A DNA stretch of 12,896 nt from DASYHQ01 sp038223165 (GTDB lineage: Bacteria; Planctomycetota; Phycisphaerae; Tepidisphaerales; Tepidisphaeraceae): contig JBBRHE010000101.1 in the NCBI GenBank assembly GCA_038223165.1, positions 1 through 12,896 of the forward strand, written 5' to 3'. A program made the position numbers and the translations under genes. Numbering within the stretch: position 1 is the stretch's first letter; every line of letters starts with the position of its first letter. Below the pieces are notes generated by a model. It was given only the letters and a program-made list of their open reading frames with translations, made no database searches and was not told where the DNA came from. Of this stretch, positions 6,843-12,896 are shown one piece after another.

Positions 6843-7661
6843 ATGAACGAGAGTCCGACCGAACAAGCTGCTGCCGCTCACTACTGTAGTGAACGCCTGC
6901 GCGTCGCGAGCGTGGCTTACTTCAATTCCAAACCACTCATTGCAGGGCTGGATCGTGACCCCGCGATCGGCCTCTCACTGGCGGTGCCGGCAAAACTAAT
7001 TGATGGTTTGCGCGAGGGACGAACGGACGTGGCGCTGCTGCCTGTCATCGACTATCAGCGGTTAGATGGGCTGGTCGTCTTGCCCGCAGGGGGTATTGGT
7101 TGCGATGGTCCGACGCTAACGGTGCGCATCTTCAGTCGAGTGCCTATTGTTCGGATCGAGTCGCTGGCCTGCGACGTGGAAAGCCATACGTCGGTCGCGC
7201 TGGCGCAGGTGATCTTGAAGGAACAGTATGGTTTACGCCCTGAGCTTACAGCGCTCGATCGGGCCACCGCGCCACCCACATTGCTGTTGATCGGCGACAA
7301 AGTGGTTTGCGATGAGCCCGTCGGCTATCCGTACCAACTGGACTTGGGCCAAGCGTGGAAGCGGCTGACCGGACTGCCGTTTGTGTTCGCCGTCTGGACA
7401 GCGCGGATTGGCGTCGACCTGGGCGACCTGCCGCAGCGACTTCAGCGAGCGAAAGAGCAGGGATTAGCCGACGTTGATCGCCTGGTCGCGACATACGCGC
7501 TTCCTACCGGTTGGCCGGCGGATGTCGCGCGACGCTATCTGACCGAGTATCTGACGTATGATATCGGCCCACGCCAACTGGAGGCCATCATTCGGTTTCA
7601 CACTCTGGCGGCCAAGCTCGAATTGATCGATTCGCCCCCACGCCCGCTGCGGATCGCGTGA
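6843..7661 (+). CDS. mqnA: Chorismate dehydratase, futalosine menaquinone pathway
   Basis: MqnA removes water from chorismate to give 3-[(1-carboxyvinyl)oxy]benzoate, the first step of the futalosine route to menaquinone. From the ATG at 6843 the protein has 272 residues, the usual family length. Hallmarks are the N-terminal strand RVASVAYFNSKPL with the conserved Asn28, the DVALLPVIDYQRL segment, SHTSVALAQVIL, LLLIGDKVV and LDLGQAWKRLTGLPFVFAVW, consistent with the two-lobed periplasmic-binding-protein-like fold of MqnA/MqnD. It lacks a signal peptide, as expected for a cytosolic enzyme. The frame is open from 6726, but the ATGs at 6726 and 6804 add non-conserved residues, and the first overlaps the start region of the divergent ClC gene. 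There is no strong ribosome-binding site. Other futalosine genes (mqnB, mqnC, mqnD, mqnE) are not in this window, so the pathway is presumably scattered. Confidence 0.92.
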   Translation: MNESPTEQAAAAHYCSERLRVASVAYFNSKPLIAGLDRDPAIGLSLAVPAKLIDGLREGRTDVALLPVIDYQRLDGLVVLPAGGIGCDGPTLTVRIFSRVPIVRIESLACDVESHTSVALAQVILKEQYGLRPELTALDRATAPPTLLLIGDKVVCDEPVGYPYQLDLGQAWKRLTGLPFVFAVWTARIGVDLGDLPQRLQRAKEQGLADVDRLVATYALPTGWPADVARRYLTEYLTYDIGPRQLEAIIRFHTLAAKLELIDSPPRPLRIA

Positions 7662-7673
7662 TGGATGCAAGGG

Positions 7674-8285
7674 TTATTGGCGCAACCGCCCACGGAGATC
7701 GGCAGCAAGTTGTGCTTCCAGATTTTCGTCCCGCCGGGTCGCGTACCAGTACACCGGTGAATAGCTGACGTTGGGGTCGTAGTCGTTGTATCCCGACACC
7801 GATGCGCCACTGAACGCGTTGCGATTCAGGATGCCGAGCGTGACGCGCCGCTCAAGAAGCGCCTGCCGTTCGACGACCACCTTCGGCAGGGCCTGGAAAC
7901 CGTCATCAGTCGGTTGGATCTCAAACTGAACGGTCCGCCTGACTGATTGCAGGTTACTTTCGGCGACCGAATAAGCATCGGGAATATCGCGCCGCCACAG
8001 TTCGAGCAGTTGGCCACCTTCAACCGGTCGAGTTGTCAGCACACCATTGCGATAGTCTCGGCGTTCCAGCGGGAAGTATCTCGCGCGCAAAACGTTTTCG
8101 CAGGCCCGGTAGAGCACGTCATAGTCGCCGGCCGTGACCGTTACGCTCGGGGGCTGCGCGAACCAATAGTCGGTCGTGGCCACTTCAGGCGGGGCCGTGA
8201 TCGGGTCGATCTTCGACACGCCGGGCGTGGCACATCCGCCAAACAACAGACTAGCGAGAATGACCAGAGGATGTCGTACGTTCAT
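7674..8285 (-). CDS. Small lipoprotein of unknown function
   Basis: The 203-residue protein begins with a short signal peptide (MNVRHPLVILASLLFGGC) ending in a lipobox-like FGGC with Cys18 as the predicted lipidation site; Phe at -3 is slightly off consensus. It should be anchored in a membrane facing the periplasm. After a Pro/Thr spacer comes an alpha/beta domain: DVLYRACENVLRARYFPLER, then RDYRNGVLTTRPVEGGQ and QFEIQP, followed by a basic region and a Tyr-rich stretch (GYNDYDPNVSYSPVYWY) before a helical C-terminus. I do not recognise a named family. The start was moved to the ATG at 8285 because the upstream alternative is a TTG. It follows the pyruvate kinase stop codon by 17 bases on the same strand, so co-transcription is likely although a functional link is not apparent. 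It converges on mqnA with 12 bases between. Confidence 0.8.
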   Translation of the reverse strand: MNVRHPLVILASLLFGGCATPGVSKIDPITAPPEVATTDYWFAQPPSVTVTAGDYDVLYRACENVLRARYFPLERRDYRNGVLTTRPVEGGQLLELWRRDIPDAYSVAESNLQSVRRTVQFEIQPTDDGFQALPKVVVERQALLERRVTLGILNRNAFSGASVSGYNDYDPNVSYSPVYWYATRRDENLEAQLAADLRGRLRQ

Positions 8286-8302
8286 CACAGTGCGGTCCAA
8301 GC

Positions 8303-9814
8303 CTACACACCGCTGTCAACGGGCAGCTTGATGCCGACAGTCGACTCGTCGTGCGGGTTCGTCGTGAACTGTTCACCGACCGTGTGCAGGAACAAGCCAT
8401 TCAACGTCCCCGGCGTGGCCATCGCCGCGCCGGCGACGATGACGATGCGGTCACCCAGTTTCGCGTACTTGCGCGACAGCAGGACCTGATCGGTGTCGGC
8501 GACCATCTGCTTGATATCGTCCGGTGGCGCCATTTCCTGTGGAACGACCCCGTAGTGCAACGCCATGCGACGCAACGCACGGTGATCGCTCGACAGTGCC
8601 ATGATCGGCACCGGGAAGCGCATCTTGCTGAAGATGCGAGCTGTCGCGCCGCTTTGGCTCCAGATGACGACGAGCTTCATCTCCAGCGCTTTGACGATCT
8701 CCCACGTCCCCTTCGCGACGGCGGCGGGGGTCTGCATCGTCTTGAGCTTCAGCGCGGGCTCTTTGCCAGAGCCCTGCTGGGTGAGGTATCGCTCGGTGAC
8801 GTCGGCAACGTGCGACATCGTGTGGACCGTGACAACCGGGAACTTCCCGACGCTCGTCTCGCCGGACAACATGACGGCGTCTGTGCCGTCAAAAATCGCG
8901 TTGGCGACGTCACTCACTTCGGCGCGCGTCGGGCTCGCTGCGTCGACCATGCTTTGCAGCATCTGCGTTGCGACGATCACCGGTTTGCCGGCGGCCTGGC
9001 ATCGACGAACAAGGTCTTTCTGCAGAATCGGCACCTCGGCAACGTCCATTTCAACACCGAGGTCACCGCGCGCCACCATCAGGCCGTCGGACGCGTCGAT
9101 GATCTGGTCGATCTGCTTGATCGCCTCCGACTTTTCGATCTTCGCGATCAGGTGCATCCCGCTGTGTTGCTTCGTCAGGTGGTCGCGCAGGTGATTGAGA
9201 TCGTCAGCGCTGCGAACGAACGACAGCGCGAGGTAATCGAGGTCGTTCTCGATGGCCCAGTTGGCGCATTCCCAGTCTTTGTCTGTGATGCTCGGTGCGT
9301 TCACAAACGTGTTGGGGAGGTTGATGCCTTTGTTGTTCTTCAACACGCCAGCAACGGTGCAGTTGGCATGAACCTCGTCGCGATGCTTTTCTACGCAGAC
9401 GAACCGAATCAGACCGTCTTCGACCAGGATGCGATCTCCAACCTGTACGTCGTCAACAAAGCCCTTGAAGATGCTGCTGACGCGCTTCTCGCCGTCGATG
9501 ATGTTGCCGACGATCTCGGCGCGCTGGATGACGAGCGTATCGCCGACTTCCACCGGCAAGCCACCCGTCCCACCGACATCCGCTATTTTTCCGAGGCGAA
9601 TTTTCGGGCCACAGAGGTCACCAAGGACGGCGATAGGCTGGTCAAACCGCGCTGCCGCCTCGCGGATGTGTCGCAGTTGCAGCAGGTGTTCGTCGAGGGT
9701 GCCGTGGGAAAAATTAAGCCGGCAAACGTTCGCGCCAGCCTCGAACAGTTTGAGGAGAACGTCGACCGACCCACAGGCCGGTCCCATCGTCGCGATGATC
9801 TTCGTGCGAATCAT
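8303..9814 (-). CDS. pyk: Pyruvate kinase
   Basis: Pyruvate kinase converts phosphoenolpyruvate and ADP to pyruvate and ATP, the last step of glycolysis, in the cytosol. The 503-residue protein starts at an ATG with the family N-terminus RTKIIATMGPA. Active-site residues are visible: Arg32, Asn34 and Ser36 in CRLNFSHG, Asp66, Lys225 and Glu227 in AKIEKSE, Asp251 in ARGDLG (divalent metal) and Thr283 in ATQMLQSM, followed by SPTRAEVSDVANAIFDGTDAVMLSGET. The B domain spans about 75-170, and the C-terminal effector-binding domain about 360-480 (WSQSGATARIFSKMRP-like segment, GAAMATPGT loop). The cation-site segment reads DLCGPKIRL, with Leu67, Lys71 and Leu74 where K+-dependent enzymes carry Thr, Glu and Thr. 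It is followed 17 bases later by the lipoprotein gene and preceded by a 148-base gap after the cupin gene, which may hold its own promoter. Confidence 0.97.
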   Translation of the reverse strand: MIRTKIIATMGPACGSVDVLLKLFEAGANVCRLNFSHGTLDEHLLQLRHIREAAARFDQPIAVLGDLCGPKIRLGKIADVGGTGGLPVEVGDTLVIQRAEIVGNIIDGEKRVSSIFKGFVDDVQVGDRILVEDGLIRFVCVEKHRDEVHANCTVAGVLKNNKGINLPNTFVNAPSITDKDWECANWAIENDLDYLALSFVRSADDLNHLRDHLTKQHSGMHLIAKIEKSEAIKQIDQIIDASDGLMVARGDLGVEMDVAEVPILQKDLVRRCQAAGKPVIVATQMLQSMVDAASPTRAEVSDVANAIFDGTDAVMLSGETSVGKFPVVTVHTMSHVADVTERYLTQQGSGKEPALKLKTMQTPAAVAKGTWEIVKALEMKLVVIWSQSGATARIFSKMRFPVPIMALSSDHRALRRMALHYGVVPQEMAPPDDIKQMVADTDQVLLSRKYAKLGDRIVIVAGAAMATPGTLNGLFLHTVGEQFTTNPHDESTVGIKLPVDSGV

Positions 9815-9861
9815 AATTGGGTACGCACGGCCTCGGTTAGTGGCATCCGTGCGCTGGGTTG

Positions 9862-9890
9862 AATCATCGGCAATGCGGGACGGGTGTCAA
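9862..9890 (-). promoter_or_regulatory. Weak candidate promoter for pyruvate kinase
   Basis: On the minus strand TTGACA (9885-9890) is a perfect -35 hexamer. The matching -10 position at 17-base spacing reads ATGATT (9862-9867), a poor match to TATAAT. The -35 overlaps a small inverted repeat, GGTGT-CAA-ACACC (9883-9895), which could be an operator or a chance palindrome. It lies in the 148-base gap upstream of pyk and would give a leader of about 40-50 bases. Confidence 0.25.
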
Positions 9891-9962
9891 ACACCGTCAG
9901 CCATTGAAAAGGCGCTCACGGAAAAGCTGGAGCCCGCATAGATGGTCGTGGACAAGCTCGGA

Positions 9963-11186
9963 CTAATTGCCGATCAACACGCCGAAGGCCGATCCCGCGA
10001 AAGTCGCCCGCAGGTTCTGGACGTCCGTTGCAGTCAGCCGTTGGATGGGCGCGGGAAGTTTCTTGCCGCGCAGCATAAAGTGCCCAAACGCTGACAGGAA
10101 CACTTCCGGTTGAGCTATGAACTCGACGTTCACCGTCTCGGGGAATATCGCGTCCAGGATTGAAACGCCTTCGTCTGAAACCTCGGCCAGTTCCTCGACC
10201 CAGCGCAGAACGATGTCGGCCGGTTTATCTTCGGGAAACCGCTGCGCCACCAGCGCCAGCAGATCGTCGCGCGTGGGCGCATTCATCAGCAAGGCCAGGA
10301 AGAATCGATGTTCAGGGTCGAGGATCGTGCTTCGCAATCCTCGGATGACGTTACGCCGGGCATCTTCCTTCAGCGTCGCCGCGATGCCGACGGCCAGCGG
10401 GCCATGCTTCTTTTCAAATATCTGAAGGACCGGGTCCCACTCGTCGAGTTGCTGTAAATATCCACGGGTGTGATGCAAAATAGAAAACCCACGCTCGAAA
10501 TCGAGGTCGGCGACCATGTCTTTGACCCACTTGACGTAACTGGCGTCTCCCGTTCGCTCCAGCACATCGAGCAGTTGCTTTCGCCGCATCGTGAGTTTGT
10601 CACTGAAGTGCGGGTCGTACGCGATGTGTGGCGGAAGGTAGTTGAACTGTGGGCCCGTCCCAGGGTCGTGCTGTGTTCGAACGACCACTGTCACCGACGG
10701 TGAATCCAGGTGAAACAGTGAATGAATCGCGCGCTGTCCCGAAGCGATCGCGACGGTGCGCCCTGTTTCCAGCAACTCGATCTCCTTCAATCGAACGTTG
10801 CCAACGCGCAGGTACGGCGTGATCGATTGCGCCTTCTCGAAGTCATAATGCGCGTGAATGCTCGACCCATGCATGACGTGAAATGCACCGGAGAACTCGT
10901 GCTGGTGAATGGCCGTCGTCCCGTCAAGCCAGAACAGCAGTTGAATGTAGAACCGCGGGTGGCTGTAGACCACGATCTCCGGTTCACCAAAATCCGAGTC
11001 GGTTTGAAAGGGCTGATCGTCAGCCAGCAGAAAATTTCGCATCAGCGACGCAAGCTTCACCTTCTCAGCCGGGTTGCGCTCATCGAGTGCTGCACGGGCA
11101 AGTTCCGGGAACTTCACCAACGAAAAATTATCCTGCTTCCAACGCTCCAGAATGATGCGCCCAAGCTCGTCAAAGAATTTGTTCAT
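9963..11186 (-). CDS. Cupin-domain protein of unknown function
   Basis: The 407-residue protein has two parts. Residues 70-172 look like a cupin (double-stranded beta-helix): YIQLLFWLDGTTAIHQHEFS gives His94 and His96 as metal ligands, with further His at 103, 106 and 111, and a second motif GQRAIHSLFHLD contributes His155 and His159. The layout recalls cysteine-dioxygenase-like or other thiol dioxygenase cupins, but the sequence is not close enough to name one. Residues 200-407 are mostly helical and hydrophobic-acidic (KQLLDVLERTG, VLRWVEELAEV), with no recognised domain. There is no signal peptide or membrane span. The ATG at 11186 is the only good start. The gene lies 97 bases downstream of the XylR-like regulator and 148 bases upstream of pyk, all on the minus strand. 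A Fe- or Ni-dependent oxygenase or isomerase is plausible; the substrate is unknown. Confidence 0.8.
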   Translation of the reverse strand: MNKFFDELGRIILERWKQDNFSLVKFPELARAALDERNPAEKVKLASLMRNFLLADDQPFQTDSDFGEPEIVVYSHPRFYIQLLFWLDGTTAIHQHEFSGAFHVMHGSSIHAHYDFEKAQSITPYLRVGNVRLKEIELLETGRTVAIASGQRAIHSLFHLDSPSVTVVVRTQHDPGTGPQFNYLPPHIAYDPHFSDKLTMRRKQLLDVLERTGDASYVKWVKDMVADLDFERGFSILHHTRGYLQQLDEWDPVLQIFEKKHGPLAVGIAATLKEDARRNVIRGLRSTILDPEHRFFLALLMNAPTRDDLLALVAQRFPEDKPADIVLRWVEELAEVSDEGVSILDAIFPETVNVEFIAQPEVFLSAFGHFMLRGKKLPAPIQRLTATDVQNLRATFAGSAFGVLIGN

Positions 11187-11283
11187 CCGCGGACTCTACC
11201 ATGCCACGGGCCAATCAAAGCTCTCACCGCGCCGCCGAGTGAACGCAGCGCGAGCCGAGTCGGGCGATGTCGTGCAGCGATCG

Positions 11284-12528
11284 TTAAACCTCTTTCAACC
11301 GGCTGGGACGATATTTCAGGCGGTAGTCGGACGGGGAACAGCCGTTGAGTTTGCGGAAGACGATGCCCAGGCGGGTGTAAGTCGCGAACCCGCTGGCGCG
11401 CGCGACGGCGGGCATCGACAGGTCGGTCGCTACCAGCAGTTGGGCGGCGCGCTCGACGTGGACGCGGTGAATCTCACCGAGGATCGACCGACCCAGCACC
11501 CTGCGGAAACGCTTCTCCAACGGTCTGCGCGACAGCGGCACCTCGGCCAGCACGTCGTTGACACTGATCTCGGCGGCGGCGTTCTCACGGATGAAGCGGA
11601 CGGCGGTGGTCACGTCGGCGTCGCTCAGCGCCAGTACATCTGTCGACGCCCGCGCCACCACGCCCAGTGGGGGGACGCGCACCGGCTCGGTCGGCGCGGG
11701 GTTGCCCGCCATAAGGCTCGCCAGCACCCGGGCTGCTTCCTGGCCAACGAGGCTCGCGTTGCTCTCGATGCTGGACAACGGGGGGCTCGTCATCAGCACG
11801 GTCATGTCGTCGTTGTCAACGCCGAGCACGGCCAAGTCCTCCGGAACGTGCAGCCCGGCGAGGCGCGCGTCGGACAGGACCATCTCACCGATCGAGTCGT
11901 TGCCCGCCAAGACACCGGTCGACCGCGGCAGATCGGCGAGCCATTGCCCGATCGGCGTGACGGTCGCCGGTTCACTACGGTCGGTCGTGAGATAGGGGTC
12001 GTACGGGCAGATGCGCGGTGTGATGCCGTGGTCGATCGCAACGGCGGTAAAGCCTGCCAGACGCTCGACCGACCAGCGTGCCCGATCGAGCCCCACGTAT
12101 GCCAGTGACCGAATGCCACGGTCGAGGTAGTGCATCGCAGCTATCCGCCCGATCATCACATTATCGCAGACCGCAGACGGCCAATTCCCATACGTGTGTG
12201 AGCTGGAAATGTTGACGGTCGGCACGCCCATCTGCCCCACGAAGTCGGCCATCGCTTCATCATGCATTGACGCGATCAGCCCGTCGACCTTCCAGTTCCG
12301 CATGTCGGGGACGGCCTCGAAAAACCAACCACTTGGCTTCTGGAAATCCCAACCGCAGCCCAAACCGTAAGACATGATCCCCCGGAGGATGCCGCGCCCG
12401 TGTGCGTAGACCGGGTCAACGATGACCCCAACCCGGATCGGTCGCTTGCGCAGCGGTACAACGGCCGGAAGTTCGGGCACGCGGGTTATGTCCGAAGCCC
12501 TCGTATCAACGGTTTGATCCACATGCAA
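11284..12528 (-). CDS. XylR-like transcriptional regulator (LacI-type sensor plus AraC DNA-binding domain)
   Basis: This is a sugar-responsive transcription factor of the XylR type. Residues 31-295 form a periplasmic-binding-protein-like sensor as in LacI/GalR proteins: RVGVIVDPVYAHGRGILRGI, WKVDGLIAS, PTVNISSS, GVLAGNDSIGEMVL, LAVLGVDNDD and PPLSSIESN. Residues 305-405 are an AraC-type double helix-turn-helix: ISVNDVLAEVPLSRRPLEKRFRRVLG, then MPAVARASGFATYTRLGIVFRKLNGCSPSDYR. The start is TTG at 12528: an in-frame TAA lies two codons upstream, GAGGG is 6 bases before the TTG, and the first in-frame ATG (codon 52) is already inside the sensor core. A GTG at 12522 is the alternative. The ligand cannot be read from sequence; xylose or another plant or algal sugar is the family precedent. 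It is divergent from a prepilin-like gene, with a 150-base gap that probably holds its operator. Confidence 0.93.
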   Translation of the reverse strand: MHVDQTVDTRASDITRVPELPAVVPLRKRPIRVGVIVDPVYAHGRGILRGIMSYGLGCGWDFQKPSGWFFEAVPDMRNWKVDGLIASMHDEAMADFVGQMGVPTVNISSSHTYGNWPSAVCDNVMIGRIAAMHYLDRGIRSLAYVGLDRARWSVERLAGFTAVAIDHGITPRICPYDPYLTTDRSEPATVTPIGQWLADLPRSTGVLAGNDSIGEMVLSDARLAGLHVPEDLAVLGVDNDDMTVLMTSPPLSSIESNASLVGQEAARVLASLMAGNPAPTEPVRVPPLGVVARASTDVLALSDADVTTAVRFIRENAAAEISVNDVLAEVPLSRRPLEKRFRRVLGRSILGEIHRVHVERAAQLLVATDLSMPAVARASGFATYTRLGIVFRKLNGCSPSDYRLKYRPSRLKEV

Positions 12529-12534
12529 AGCTTA

Positions 12535-12539
12535 CCCTC
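12535..12539 (-). promoter_or_regulatory. Ribosome-binding site supporting a TTG start
   Basis: The minus strand reads GAGGG here, 6 bases before the TTG at 12528. The GG of this site runs into an in-frame TAA (12532-12534), so no longer N-terminus is possible. This fixes the start of the XylR-like regulator to TTG, or to the GTG two codons later. Confidence 0.6.
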
Positions 12540-12669
12540 GCCAACCGCGAACGCAAAACGGAGCACGATAGACCGGATATAGAGTGGCTTGCCCAATTTG
12601 GCGGTGTAAGTTTCCTACATGAACGCGGCACCGTCGAACCGCGATCGCACTTCTCACGTCTGAAACATT

Positions 12670-12673
12670 GGAG
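12670..12673 (+). promoter_or_regulatory. Ribosome-binding site of the prepilin-like gene
   Basis: GGAG lies 5 bases upstream of the ATG at 12679 and supports that start. The 150-base gap back to the regulator contains a GCGATCGC palindrome (12641-12648). No convincing promoter hexamers were found there. Confidence 0.55.
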
Positions 12674-12678
12674 CGTCC

Positions 12679-12896
12679 ATGTCCAAGCACATCGTCAGTC
12701 GCGTCTGTCAACCTGCAACGGCCCGTAAGCCGGGGTTCACGCTTGTAGAGTTACTCGTGGTCATCGGCATCATCGCGCTGCTGATCTCGATGCTATTGCC
12801 GGCGCTCAACCGCGCTCGCCAATCCGCTAATGCGGTGCAATGCCTTTCCAACCTGAGACAGATCGGTCTCGGTTTGCAGATGTACATGAATCAGAG
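12679..12896 (+). CDS. Prepilin-like (type II pseudopilin/H-x9-DG) protein, 3' partial
   Basis: The N-terminus carries a textbook type IV prepilin-type signal: a basic leader of 18 residues ending ATARKPG, cleavage after Gly, then FTLVELLVVIGIIALLISML with Glu at position +5 of the mature protein and Phe at +1 for methylation. The following helix (LLPALNRARQSANAVQC, LSNLRQIGLGLQMYMN) matches the start of the large planctomycete family of pseudopilin-like proteins that continue with DUF1559 or an H-x9-DG C-terminus. The gene is cut by the right edge after 72 codons, so the C-terminal domain cannot be checked. The protein would be an inner-membrane substrate of a prepilin peptidase, assembled or displayed outward. 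It is divergent from the XylR-like regulator, a pairing that suggests a sugar-induced locus continuing to the right. Confidence 0.92.
   Translation, partial: MSKHIVSRVCQPATARKPGFTLVELLVVIGIIALLISMLLPALNRARQSANAVQCLSNLRQIGLGLQMYMNQ

Noticed and set aside
8286..8300. TTG start at 8300 for the lipoprotein
   Set aside because: The ATG at 8285 gives a normal lipoprotein signal peptide; the extra DRTV residues add charge before it, and no ribosome-binding site supports TTG.
8351..9862. A 503-codon open frame on the + strand opposite pyruvate kinase
   Set aside because: It is an antisense shadow of a clearly conserved gene; its translation is rich in Arg, His, Asp and Val with no recognisable motif.

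Overview
The window is about 12.9 kb of fairly GC-rich bacterial chromosome. It most likely comes from a planctomycete of the Phycisphaerae or a close relative. The taxonomic clues are an exported protein with an LESRQMFAA-type N-terminal motif (a LEPR-XLL variant), a XylR-like LacI/AraC hybrid regulator next to a prepilin-like (FTLVELLVVI) gene, an ECF sigma factor paired with a large Thr/Pro-rich membrane anti-sigma protein, and futalosine-route menaquinone synthesis (mqnA). The taxonomic placement is inferred, not demonstrated. No tRNA, rRNA, CRISPR array, transposase or phage gene was seen, and there is no gene-free stretch longer than 300 bases.

Layout. Positions 1-3257 (+ strand) hold an ECF sigma factor cut by the left edge, a short inverted repeat, a single-pass membrane anti-sigma protein carrying a polysaccharide-export-like domain on its far side, and a small secreted protein. 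Positions 3359-4810 hold a YdhF-type aldo/keto reductase (-) divergent from a 130-residue zincin-like metallopeptidase (+). Positions 4824-7661 hold a ClC-family anion transporter with two CBS domains (-) divergent from mqnA (+). Positions 7674-12528 are four minus-strand genes, read in transcription order: the XylR-like regulator, a large cupin-domain protein of unknown function, pyruvate kinase and a small lipoprotein. From 12679 a prepilin-like gene runs off the right edge, divergent from the regulator.

How the genes relate. The sigma/anti-sigma pair is a self-contained envelope-signalling module. Its most unusual feature is a domain resembling the Wza/Poly_export fold on the anti-sigma protein, which suggests that something at the envelope or export machinery controls release of the sigma factor. 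The regulator next to the prepilin-like gene fits the sugar-responsive loci common in planctomycetes. The remaining genes (pyruvate kinase, mqnA, aldo/keto reductase, ClC) are core or housekeeping metabolism with no clear pathway link to one another. The window looks like ordinary chromosome. The points most worth follow-up are the anti-sigma fusion, the 553-597 inverted repeat, the cupin protein of unknown function and a pyruvate kinase whose cation-site residues look K+-independent.
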